In this document: positions 46,800 to 57,414 of the stretch, in pieces
Layout: each line of letters begins with the position of its first letter
Numbering within the stretch: the stretch's first letter is position 1
Assembly: GCA_029204225.1 (NCBI GenBank)
Contig: CM055096.1
Span: 2,803,978 to 2,867,977, forward strand
DNA from: Diphasiastrum complanatum
Lineage: Eukaryota > Streptophyta > Lycopodiopsida > Lycopodiales > Lycopodiaceae
Length of the DNA: 64,000 nucleotides
Reading direction: 5' to 3'
Made by a program: the position numbers and the translations under genes
Notes under the pieces: generated by a model
Database searches by the model: none
What the model was told of the DNA's origin: nothing
Seen by the model: only the letters and a program-made list of their open reading frames with translations

Positions 46800-47920
46800 T
46801 CACCCCCGTCACCAGACCTTCCTTTGTCATCCAATAGAGCATTTTCATATTGATATGCCACATTCTTTTATGCCGTAGTTCTGATTTAATATCATGAGAG
46901 GTGGTAGCCAATGCATTTTTCACTCCCTCTGAAACTGTGACCTGGTACAAATCGCCCCTTCTAGGTGCAGTTACAATGACCTTGTTAGAGGATCCATCAT
47001 GTACTCTATATTCGTTCTAATCAAAATAGATCTTCATGCCTAGATCTACCATTTTTGCGATAGGTAACAGGTCATTCTTCAATGATGGCACATATAGTGC
47101 CCCTTCTAGATCTCTGCATCCATTTGAATTATTTAAGTTCCTTCCACTTTGTGTTGGCTATCATCACCAAGCTTGACTGATCTAGATGTGCAGCTTGGTT
47201 GAAATTTCTACAGGAGTTTTTTCCTGCATGCAACATGGACAGTAGCTCCAAATTTTATTATTATCTCGGAACAATTTTCTTGTGTCAGATGTGCAGTGTT
47301 GCCTTCTCCCTCTGTCAACACAAATATGTTGGCATCTTCCTCTTGTTGTGGGGACGATTCTGCTGCATGCACATTGTCCTTTCTAATATTCTTTCCTTTG
47401 AAAGCCTTTGACTTAGGATTTTACCAACACTCACTTTCATAATGTCTTGTCCTTTGACAGTGAAAGCAGGTAATATTCTTCTTGTCTTGCTTCTTATAAA
47501 TGCCTGCATTCTTTGCTTCTGGCTGGTTTTTGCTTTTGGAGAAGTCTCCTCATTGAGCGTTTTTTTCTTTTTGTTTTAACAAATAGGGCCTTCTCATCAT
47601 CTTCCTTCTTCTCAGCCTGCTGTCGTATCAGTTTTTTCTCTGCGATAGCCTTTGCTGCATCATCAAAGGTATCATTAAGAGATCTCATTAACATTGTTCT
47701 TAATGACTGGTAGGCCTGTGGAAGTGATCTGATAAAAAACATAAACTGTTGTGCAGGTGGTATTCTATGCTCCACTCCTGCTATCCCTAGCTGTGCAAAG
47801 ATGGCTTTCATCTTGTTCACATGTGAATCAAGATTGGCACCATCCCAGTTTAAGCTGAACAGTTGGTTTGTCAGATGCAAGACCTCTGTCTTGGTCTTTG
47901 CTTCATGATTCAATAAATGC
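46800..47920 (-). pseudogene. gag: Copia gag, zinc knuckle and pre-integrase fragment (Copia-7)
   Basis: Gag at 47,494-47,913 (LTNQLFSLNWDGANLDSHVN, FIRSLPQAYQSLRTMLM). The knuckle CFHCQRTRHYESEC is at about 47,430-47,470 after a frame change, and a GAG_pre-integrase stub with LRHKRMWHINMKMLYWMTK is at 46,756-46,950. Both ends are cut: on the left by the LTR end at 46,782, on the right by Copia-2-family sequence from about 47,930. The gag differs from that of Copia-2, so two families are fused here. Confidence 0.85.
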
Positions 47921-47950
47921 CTTGACCTTTAAATTTAGTCATGCACAGAA

Positions 47951-49600
47951 TTACTTTATGTGTGTATCCAAGCTTAATGCTTTGGTAAAAATATCTGCTG
48001 TCATATCTTGCATTTGACAGTACTGCAAGTTAACCTCTTTGTCGATAAATTTGCTTCTGATGTAGTGATACTTGATTTCAATCTGCTTACTCTTGGAATG
48101 AAACCTAGGATTGGCCGATAAGACAATGACACTTTGATTATCACAAAATAAAATTGTCGGAGCATATTTATTCAGACTGATATCTGAGAGTAAGTTGCTC
48201 AACCAAATTGCTTTCTTTGTAACTTGAGAGGCTGCGATATACTTTGCTTCAGTGGAGATAAAGCTATCGATGATTGCTTGCGACTGTTCCATGAAATAGG
48301 AGCATTGTTGAGGAAGAATGTAAAACCAAAAGTGGATTGATGAGTATCTACATACCCAACTTGCATCTATGTAACCACTGAGTAAATTGAGTCTATCGTT
48401 GTCGACTGCTCCATAACAAATGCAAAAGTCCATAGTAGTTCGAAGATATCTCAGTTTTTAGACAAGAGCTTTCCAAGGTGTTATACCAGGGTTAGTCATA
48501 AATTGACTTAGGGAGTTGACTACAAAGGCTATGTCTGGTCTGGTACAGATCATGGCGTACATAAGAGATCCTATTATCGAATGATAAAGATACTCACGCA
48601 TCTACTCCTTCTCTTGAATTGTTTGGGAACTCTGGTCCTTTGACAATTTGAGGTCGGGTTCCATTGGTGAGAGAGCTGACTTACAATTAACCAGATTATA
48701 TCTAACTAACATATTGAAGATGTACATCTGTTGAGTAATGTAAATCAACTTTCGATTTCTGTCTCTTTGGATTTGAACACCAAGGCAGAAATGAGCTTTG
48801 CCCAGATTAGTCATATCAAATTCGGAAGATAGCAATATCTTAGCTTCTTTGATCAGATCGATATTGTTGCTAAAACGCAATGTGTCGTCCACAAACAAAG
48901 TGATGATGATAAAAGACTGTTGCTTTGTCTTAAAGTAGATATTGAGATCTAAAGATCTTGGTGTGTGGTCGTGATCAAGTATTGATCATTTGAAACCATG
49001 CTCAAGCAGATTGCTTCAAGCCATAAAGTGCTTTATGGAGTTTACACACATGATTGTGTGTACCTTCGATATTGTAACCTTCAGGTTACTACACCATTTA
49101 AATGTCTTCTTCGATAACCCTGTTAAGATATGTTGTCTATACATTTGTTGTATTTCCAAATCTGCTGCAGTGACAAATGATATTAAAAGTCAAATAGAAG
49201 AATGCTTAGCTACTGGACTGAAAGTGTTAATATAATTGACGTTATGTACATGAGAAAATCCGCTGGTGACAAATCGAGCTTTTCTTCTGTAGCTGCTTTC
49301 GTCTTCCTTGTATTTAATTTTGAAAATCCATTTGCAATCAACTATGTTTCTACTAATAGGTAATTCGACAATCGTCCATGTTGTTCCTTATAAGCAATAA
49401 ATACTCTTTATCCATAGCTTCTTTCCAAAAATTGGAATTGGGCTGACTGAATGCCTCTTAGACATTCGTCGGTCGACAGTCGTCGGCTTTTGAACAAAGT
49501 AAGCTGCAGACTCGTCGATATACTTGATATGTGGTCTGCTAACGCTTGTAGATCTTTTGGGTAATAAAGGAAGTTGTGATGGATTTCTACCCTCTCCATC
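47951..49600 (-). pseudogene. pol: Copia-2-family RT and RNase H fragment (Copia-2b)
   Basis: RNase H at 47,951-48,433: FISTEAKYIAASQVTKKAIW, CDNQSVIVLSANPRFHSKSK, TADIFTKALSLDTH. Here its two halves are in one orientation, unlike in Copia-2. RT at 48,602-49,050: LFVDD replaces YVDD, then TNLGKAHFCLGVQIQRDRNR. Upstream, 49,060-49,600 holds a decayed RT N-terminus and linker (RGIQSAQFQFLE). Several stops. Confidence 0.88.
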
Positions 49601-50424
49601 CCTTATCTCTTCACTAATCTAGATCCATTCATTTGTTGTATGTAAATACATTGAAAAGTTGCAAAAATACAAGACTCAGTCGATGACAGTATATCCTTGA
49701 TTTTTCTGACATCAAAGTGTCCAAAGTGTCCCGACGATCATCAAAGGTCATTATTCAAAATAGAGCAAGTTTGATATCCATGTCATCGACTTTGAAGTCT
49801 CCGATGTTGAAGTCATCGACATCTTCTCAAGAGCAAGCTCATAATCCACGACATTGACTTTGAAGTCTCCGACATCGAAGTCATCGACATCTTCTCAAGA
49901 GCAAGCTCAACATCCACGTCTTAAACATCGAAGTCTCCAATGTCGAAGTCATCCATATCTTCTCAAAAGTAGCTCGACATTGAAGTCTTCGACTTCTCAA
50001 CTAAATTGACTTAGCGACTGATAATAACAGCATGGTGTCTTCAACCCATTTTGAAAAGTACAAACCTTAATTAGAGCTCACTAACAGAGCAAGGCAATTA
50101 CGGCCCAAAGTGGTGACGATGCCTAAAGGAGAAAACACAAATTATGGCTATCCACTCTCCACTAATCAGGCATCACCGACTGCTCTCATGTACATCTTTC
50201 ATTGTAAAATGATAAGATCAGTAGATCAAAATTTAATCAGAAAAGATGCAAATGGCGCTTGGAGTTCTTTGCAGATCCTGAAGCTTTCTTTTTCAATTTT
50301 TCAAAATCCTGTTTGTGTGGTTGTGTTTATAATGTGATGGCATTTTTGGTTTTTGTGTCAAAAGATGTTGAGAGAGTTGTGTGTTTGTTGTTTAGGTTGC
50401 TTGTGATGGATAATTGTGCTGTAT
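49601..50424. other. Short tandem repeats of GAAGTC-type units, no gene
   Basis: From about 49,770 to 50,000 there are three imperfect units of roughly 74 bp with CATCGACATCTTCTCAAGAG, GCAAGCTCA and GAAGTCTCCGA. The remainder is blank apart from a chance frame at 50,110-50,337. Confidence 0.6.
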
Positions 50425-50674
50425 GATCGACTTATACAATACTTCCTTATTTCGACGACACCACGTGTGCTTGGTTCTAGAATTATCGGGCCATCTTTCT
50501 TTTACGAGCCCTTTGTGTGCTTTTAAGCAACTTATCTTTGTACTTACTTATTAGTTGAATATACAGTCTGTGGAGATCAATTCTGTTGTCTTGTCCTATT
50601 GCACTTGACGTTGTGCTGTGGTGATTGATCCAGTCGGGTGTTTAAACTGTGTTTTCTTAACTTGGTATCAGAGC
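50425..50674 (+). repeat. Copia-6-family LTR end with primer-binding site
   Basis: ATGATCGACTTATACAATAC to GTGTTTTCTTAAC (50,661), then TGGTATCAGAGC at 50,663-50,674. It matches the reverse complement of 39,475-39,720. This is the 5' LTR edge of a plus-strand element whose body is missing. Confidence 0.85.
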
Positions 50675-51040
50675 CCCTTGGTGGCTTGAATCACTGGACA
50701 AGAACAAAGTGCTGCGAATTCACGACTGTTTGTTGGCTAGGAAGCACAAAACCGAGTCTGTGGAGATTCGTGGAATATCTCAGAAACTGTAAGAAGATTC
50801 AGAGGCAGGGGATTGTCAACTAAATCAGAGGGCAAGCAAAAAGTGAAGCTGAAAAATCTTCTGAAGGGATGCTTGGCATGTGTGATTGGTTTGATCTTTA
50901 GGCTGAAAGTACACCAAATTAAGAGAAGCCACCTACTTGGAGATCAATTTCACCACCTGGAAGTAACATGCAAGGAGAAATCCACAAAAATTGAGAAAAT
51001 ACAAGAAGTAGCTCCACCTTCTGATTGATGCAAATCCATA
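50675..51040. other. Leader sequences between two facing primer-binding sites
   Basis: The plus-strand leader of the LTR at 50,425 and the minus-strand leader of the LTR at 51,054 meet somewhere here. No gag start from either was recognised. Confidence 0.5.
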
Positions 51041-51480
51041 GCTCTGATACCACTGTAAGGATCACCATATGAAGATCTAACTAGATCCTGTTGCAAAACA
51101 ACCAAAAGGAAACCTGTGGAACAAAACCACCCATCCAAACCTGGATCCCTCCTGGAGTTTCCTCCTAGACCTAGCCCCCAAGCCATGGTGAAGAACCTAA
51201 GAGAGAGGAGGAGAAACAGGCTCAAGAAATTGAATTTCCAATAGGAGGATGGGCGAGTTTCCAATGGACATATTCACCTCATGAGAGAGAGAATATTTCC
51301 CCTAGGATCCCCATGCAACCTATATTGAGCTATTGACCTCCTATTCTTGCATTAAAGCAGTCATTCACTATGCATGTGCTCCTATATCCACTTATAGGTC
51401 TGGGCCCTCATATGATTATTAATTACTTTACAGGCCAAGCCCGGAATGACGAGGCATAACTAATAACCATATACACCTGG
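51041..51480 (-). repeat. Family E LTR with primer-binding site, outer end missing
   Basis: GCTCTGATACCA at 51,041-51,052 abuts TGTAAGGATCACC (51,054). The LTR runs inverted to 46,3xx-46,782 and is cut at ATACACCTGG, about 65 bp before its natural end, where a plus-strand integrase begins at 51,481. Confidence 0.88.
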
Positions 51481-52570
51481 AGAATGGTGTGGCGGAAAGG
51501 AAGAACGGGATGCTAATGGATGCAGCTCGATGCATGTTGATTCAGTCAAGATTACCTAAGGAATTTTGGGAAGCCGCAATAGCAACTTCAACCTATTTGC
51601 ATAATCGAACATTGACAATGGCTGTTAGGGGTCCCATATGAAATATCGTTCGACAAAAGGCCAGACCTCTCACATGTCAGAATTTTGGATGTGATGCTTA
51701 TATGCACACACCAGATCAAAAGAGAAAGAAATTGGATGAAAAGTCTTCCAAAATCATCTTTATTGGCTGCCCGTCTAAGGCAGCTGGATACAAGTTGTAC
51801 GATCCACTGACCAAAAAAATTATTGTCAGTAGAGATGTCAAATTTGACGAAGGATAGTTCTCGGGATCTGATCGTGAATTTGGTGCTGATTTCCATCCGT
51901 ACCCATATTTTGCCAGAACAGACACAAGTGAAGCTGAGGAGGCATTCGCAAATCTCCCAGCTCAACTAGTACTGCCACCAAATGAGGGGCAGAGACAGAA
52001 TGTACAAGTTCAAGTACAAGCAAGACAATCTAGAATTGCAGAAGCAGGACCAGTGGAAGGGCGTCAGATGACAGTGACCCGACCAGTGAGGTCACGAACA
52101 CCTTCATTGTAGGTGATTGAGAATGTTGAGATGATTCATGTATATATAGACTTTTGTGGGATTACAGAAGAGCCCAAACCTTTTCAAGAAGTGGACCTGA
52201 ATAGTGAAAGTAAGCAATGGCATCAAGCCATGCAAGAAGAGAATTGCAATCCATGGAAAGGATCAAAGCATGGGAATTGACAACGTTACCTGCTGGAAGA
52301 AAAGCTATAAGCAACAAATGGGTTTTCAAAAGGAAAACAAATGCAGCAGGTGCTGTGGTCCGCTATAAAGCTAGATTAGTGGCAAGAGGTTTTACACAAA
52401 AGGAAGGAATTGATAATTTCGAAACCTTCTCTCCCACAGTGAAAATGGCCAGCATAAGAACACTCTTAGCATATGCTACGAGATACAATCTAGAAATTCA
52501 TCAAATTGATGTGAAAGCAGCGTTCCTATATGGGAACATTGATGAAGAAATATACATGACACAACCATAA
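51481..52570 (+). pseudogene. pol: Copia integrase C-terminus and RT N-terminus (Copia-8)
   Basis: Begins abruptly in NGVAERKNGMLMDAARCML, then FGCDAYMHTPDQKRKKL, AGYKLYDPLTKKIIVSRDVK. A stop occurs at 51,856, then a Gln-rich linker to RT from 52,217: LQSMERIKAWELTTLPAGRK, RLVARGFTQKEGIDNFETFS, QIDVKAAFLYGNIDEEIYM and a stop at 52,568 before the palm. It has at least four stops or frame changes. Confidence 0.88.
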
Positions 52571-52576
52571 GGCTTT

Positions 52577-52952
52577 GTGGATGAGGATCATCCAGAATTT
52601 ATTTTGCTTGGAATAGCAGCATCCTTGACCTCGGCCTTGATTCCAATTGCCTCGATTCGAGCCATCATTGGATTGTTCTTGAAATTGTTGGAACGATCCA
52701 TATTTGAGTTTCCACCTCTTGATTGGTGTCTTCCACGACCAAATCTGCCACCACATCCTCCGACTGCAAGAGCTTGATCAAATTCTTTGTTGCGATGACT
52801 CAAGTTCTCTTGACGTTGTTCTTCCTACAAAAGCAATCCACCTAACTGTTCATAGGTTGGAAGATTTTCTCGTGTAGCTATACTTGTCACAAACATCTGA
52901 TGTGACTCACTCAAACTATTCAATGTCAATTGCACGATCTCGCGATCCTAAA
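52577..52952 (-). pseudogene. gag: Copia gag fragment, inverted inside Copia-8
   Basis: Minus-strand text LTLNSLSESHQMFVTSIATR, LPTYEQLGGLLL, then HRNKEFDQALAVGGCGGRFG and RGRHQSRGGNSNMDRSNNF: the gag C-terminal helix followed by the Gly/Arg-rich tail just before the knuckle. It sits between RT and RNase H of a plus-strand copia element, opposite to both. Confidence 0.82.
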
Positions 52953-52975
52953 CCATAATCACATCCAACGACCAT

Positions 52976-53230
52976 CTTTTGTGACAACCAAAGCACCATA
53001 GCTCTTTCTCTCAATCCGAGACTTCATTCTCGAAGCAAGCATATCGAAATCAGATATTACTATTTGAGAGAGAAAATGCAAAGCAAGGATGTATCCTTAG
53101 TCTACTCAAGGACCGAATCAATGGCAGTAGATTACTTCACAAAGGCTCTATCAAAGGAGCACCATCTCAGATTCAATGACATGTTGAATCTGAAAAATCA
53201 AAAAAATTCAAGATCCACATTAAGGGGGAG
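52976..53230 (+). pseudogene. pol: Copia-8 RNase H C-terminus and polypurine tract
   Basis: DNQSTIALSLNPRLHSRSKH then IEIRYYYLREKMQSKD, VDYFTKALSKEHHLRFN to LKNQ, then TTAAGGGGGAG at 53,220-53,230. A frame change lies near 53,045. The LTR start follows at 53,231. Confidence 0.85.
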
Positions 53231-53582
53231 TGTTGGAATTCAATGCTCAGCCTCAAATCCATTCAATAATGAGCATCTTGAAAAACCAAAAACAGAGGAG
53301 TCGAATTTCTGAGCAAAGGATCGAGTCAAAACAAAATATTTTCTCATGGTTGATGACCTGGACAAAGGCCATCGAAACTCAATGAAAAGATATTCACCTC
53401 GGAATTCGGTTCTTGGAATAAAGTTTTAGAACCACCTTCTAGAAGCTCAAGAAGCTCAGAAAGCTCATGCAAGTCATTTTTAAAATTTATGCAAGTGAGC
53501 GCTGAAGGGTAAACTCTTCAGTACACTTGTTAGCATGTTTTTAGTTTATTTAAATATTTTTTAAGCTCTTAAGTATAGTATA

Positions 53583-53622
<40 letters not shown>

Positions 53623-53750
53623 CATACACTTAATATACTGATATAACATCCCTATATAGATATATAACACACACACACACACACACACATTTATATTTAT
53701 ATATATATATATATATATATATTAGTTTTACTTTTTAAAAACATAAGGAA
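53231..53750 (+). repeat. Copia-8 3' LTR start and AT/CA microsatellites
   Basis: TGTTGGAATTCAATGC marks the LTR start; the 3' edge was not found. (TA)n runs at 53,584-53,622 and 53,697-53,722 and (CA)n at about 53,666-53,689 lie within or just after it. Confidence 0.7.
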
Positions 53751-53815
53751 GAGAGAGCCCACCCGCCACGGCGGGTGGGCTCTCTCCTTTTTTTGTCCCT
53801 GCCTTACAGGCAGGG
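53751..53815. repeat. Two tight hairpins, the first a perfect 17-bp stem followed by a T run
   Basis: GAGAGAGCCCACCCGCC (53,751-53,767) is exactly complementary to 53,770-53,786 with two bases between, then CTTTTTTT. Ten bases on, CCCTGCCT/AGGCAGGG (53,797-53,804, 53,808-53,815) makes an 8-bp stem with a 3-base loop. GC-rich in an AT-rich setting. Confidence 0.85.
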
Positions 53816-55091
53816 GTACAACAAAAACTGACATGCTTGTTTTCTAATTAATTTCTAGGATTTTTATTCTATTTTTTGAATATGTAGGTTCATTTATAAA
53901 AATGCCATGTATTTAAAGAAGATATTTTAAATACATTTGTATAGTTTTAAGCATGGACTTAAATTATTTTGTAAAAAACCGAAATGCTAGCTCCTTTGGA
54001 AGCCACGTCGTTTGCCACAGAGCAAGTTATTGCAGGTGCAGGTCGGGATTGCCACATAGCAATACCATGCAATAGGCCACTGTTCAATGGCTTGTTTGCT
54101 GTTTTTCGCCCTACGGTAGGCATGGGCTTATTGTTTTCATGTTTCGTTTTACCTGCTTGCGATCTTTTTCTTTTTTCTTTTTTTTTCCTAAATATTTTAA
54201 TATATTTTGATGCCCTTGAAGATTATTGAGAGATTGACACGTACTATTTTGAAGTTCTCTCAGCCTTCACGCTATCGCAAATCATTTTGGACAGACACAA
54301 TTTGAATTTTTCATATTTCTTTGTCACGTTCTTGTCTTTTTGGAGTTGCTCGCTGGTGCTGCATGCAGGTGTGGATGTGTGGGTGCCACCCACGTGATCC
54401 GATCTGCTGACGTGATCTAAATCGTGGTCTCCTCCAGGAATCCTGTGATTTACAATCATGTATCCTGTGATTTGTAAGGATCAATTTTGAAAAGAAAAAG
54501 TGAATTTCAGACTGATGGAAACTGAAAGAGAGATAATTTTGAAAGGAAAAAACTGGGTCTGAGTTTCATACAAACTGAAAGCAATATAACACACGGTTCG
54601 GAAGTTTTCGAAGTTCAAATTTTTGGTAAGATGCTGATAGTTTTGCATAAGCTTTGTGGCTTTTATTCGCTACTACGTAGGACACCAGATAACCCAGATA
54701 ACATTTCGTTGATCTGTTTTCTATGTTTATATATGAGTTGTGGTGTAAACTAATGGCTGAAGTGGAGATAGATGCATTTGGTTTGCACGTCGTCCATTGA
54801 AAATGTATAGGCGCTATACCAACTTGCAATTGTTTTACCAAGAGCTTCTGTATTAATTGTGGCATCAATGTGACAGTCTCATAAAATTTGCATGGCAGAT
54901 ATTCTGGCTACAAGGCATATTTAGCCGTAACATAAGGAGTTTCTTTCTCCACCTTATATCAATGTACTTTAGAGCATATCTTCGTGTCTATGTGATGTAG
55001 TTTCCACCAGGTGATGTGGGCCGATGCTATCATGAACCAGTAACAATCATCATGTTGGGATTAATTCTGGATCAATATAGCATGCAATCAA
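53816..55091. other. Intergenic, no gene supported
   Basis: Weak frames at 53,984-54,229 (plus) and 54,566-54,868 (minus) have no recognisable motif. No LTR or repeat of the window was matched here, so it may be lower-copy DNA. Confidence 0.4.
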
Positions 55092-55346
55092 TCAATCAAC
55101 TAAAGAGCCATTCTTGAATTTCTGAAAGGGGGATACCTCAATACTGATAGGAAACTGACCAGTCCTCCCCAAGGTTGCTGTGTCTGTCAGTCTTACAGGT
55201 CCGCTGGCATCAGATTTTTGATAATCCTTTGATTTCTGCTGGTCTGTCCCTTCTATACTACTTTCTTCCCCTGTTTTGCTGCTTACCTTGCTACCTGCTC
55301 TTTTTCTTATAAGATCAATAGCCAACTTTTGGTCGTGAGTGACCAT
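55092..55346 (-). CDS. Possible first exon of a host gene, unrecognised
   Basis: ATG at 55,346 opens MVTHDQKLAIDLIRKRAGSK, a lysine-, serine- and glutamate-rich hydrophilic peptide of 84 codons (SSIEGTDQQKSKDYQKSD) ending at 55,092. A TATA-like CTATATATTGG lies on the minus strand at about 55,388-55,398, roughly 45 bases upstream of the ATG. A GAG|GTATCC donor-like site is at about 55,137. No repeat of the window overlaps it. No family is recognised, and downstream exons were not identified, so this is a candidate only. Confidence 0.35.
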   Translation of the reverse strand: MVTHDQKLAIDLIRKRAGSKVSSKTGEESSIEGTDQQKSKDYQKSDASGPVRLTDTATLGRTGQFPISIEVSPFQKFKNGSLVD

Positions 55347-56412
55347 TGGTAGCTACTAGTAACAATAATGTGGGTGGTGGGCTCCAATATATAGGAGGAA
55401 CATATGCAAGGGCGCTCCTAACTGCGCATGATTCACATTGAACTGACTACGTGCAATGTCTATGGCAACTCTGGTGATGGCCAGCAACACGAAAAGTCTT
55501 CTTCAACCCAAAGTAAGGTGATGATCTTAGCTAGTAGGAGTGGCGCTGGCTCACGCACTTGCTTGTTTAAGCGCGAGATAGGTCTGACTGTCTCCTGATA
55601 GGATGATCCATGGAGAATTGCAAGGTTGAGTCCTTAGCTTGTAGGTTAGACTAATTTCCAAATCAAAACAACGTCGCAAACGTTGCTGGAGCAACAATCT
55701 GAACTTCCTCAAAGTGTAGTCTGACAGCTTCAGTATATATAGTGGAAATGAGCATGATTAGAATCTTGGTGGAACGTACTTATAGCGTGATCAGGTGTAT
55801 AGCGCTCAGTCGCGAGCCAGGGTGAGATAACATGAGCTCAAATGGGGAGCAGAATATGAGTGGGTGCGGTGGAAGCTTTGCTTGGATGCGGGATGCATGT
55901 ATTGGATTGGCGCTACCTTGAGGGAGACATTGGTTGTGGAATGTTAGTATATTACAAAGTACTTTGTGTATAATTAGGTATGTTATACGATGTCTTTATG
56001 TAATAATATGTACATTTCGATAGACAGATTTGTGTATTTGAATTTGTAGTCTTAGTATAATACCGAAGAAGTAAGAGATACTTCATAACTTATGTATCGA
56101 CTGTAAAAATAGATTCGTGAAAATTTTATTTTGTGAATAGTTGATAGTTTTAATATTTATGACCGTTAGCGTTTTAAATATCTTGTCTTTACTCTTGTAC
56201 TATGCTAATCAATATGGTTTAAAAAGTTCAATTTATGTAATTGCAATTTTGCCCATTTATTGTGTTCATGAACAAGTTAATAGATTTCATTAAAAGAATG
56301 TATCTTTTGGATATCAAAGACTTAAAAATATTAGTAATATGGTAAATTCAAATGCATTTGTATAAAATTATTAGGATTTCTCTGCAAAAAAAATCGTTCG
56401 TTTAATATTGTT
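55347..56412. other. Upstream or intergenic sequence, no gene seen
   Basis: Contains a second TATATATAG at 55,734-55,742 and otherwise blank, increasingly AT-rich sequence. Confidence 0.4.
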
Positions 56413-57240
56413 GCGCAATGTCGATATGTAGTCATGGGTATTTTTATGCAATAAATTAATCTATGCTACTCGTATCTATACAATTGATTTGTTCATAAAT
56501 ATTAGTATACAATTGAGTATAGAAATTTATTCAGTTTTGCTTTGTTTGTTATGTGACTATCGAATATCATGTTATAGATTTATGTCTAGGATGAAAAATA
56601 TTTTTATAGATGTATGCATGTTCATGAACGACGTACGTAGTTTCATTTAATAGAAGAAAAACTTTTTTTTTGTATGAGGTGGAAAATTCTTACGCATATA
56701 ATATTACATATGTGTGTTGGTGGAAAATCCAACAAAAGTACGTAATTTATAAGAAATGTATAGAAGAACATATTTGATAAGATAGTACATGGTAGCATAA
56801 GGATAGTACATGAGTAACATTTTGTATAGTGGCTAGTGGATTGTGTAACGGCACAATGTCGCCATGTAGTCATGGGTATTTACATGTAATGAATTAATCT
56901 ATGCTACTCGTATCAATACAACTAATTTGTTCATAAATATTGTTATGTAGTTGAATATAGGATGTTATTTAGTTTTGCTTTGTTTGTTATGTGACTATTT
57001 AATATCATGTTATAGATTTATGTCTAGAATCTAAAATATTTTTATGGATGTATGCATGTTCATGAACGATGAACGTAGTTTTTAGTTAATAGTAGAAAAA
57101 CAAATTTTTTGTATGAGGTGGAAAACCCTTATGCATATAATATTACGTATGTATGTTGGTGGAAAATCCAACAAAAGTACGTAATTTATAAGAAATGTAT
57201 AGAAGAACATACTTGATAAGACAATACATGGTTATTCATA
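56413..57240 (+). repeat. Tandem duplication, period 438 bp
   Basis: GTAGTCATGGGTATTT occurs at about 56,429 and 56,867, followed in both by CTATGCTACTCGTATC, GTTATGTGACTAT and GGTGGAAAATCCAACAAAAG in step. The second unit fades near 57,240. No coding frame is conserved. Confidence 0.85.
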
Positions 57241-57414
57241 TTTTGTTCCATGGTTTTGTATATTTGAACCTGTTTTTTTGACCTGGTGACAGATATTTCA
57301 ATCTAAATAATCAAGTACCAAACAAAAAAATGAAATTTTGTATATAAGAACAAGATCTTTTGTACATGTAATAATACATGCAATAATTAGTTATTGATAT
57401 TAATGTAATATCCT

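Noticed and set aside
49770-50000. CRISPR-like array
   Set aside because: Units are contiguous imperfect tandem repeats without unique spacers, in a plant genome.
53751-53794. Bacterial terminator or contamination
   Set aside because: The hairpin has terminator form, but flanking DNA is plant LTR and microsatellite sequence and no bacterial gene is nearby.
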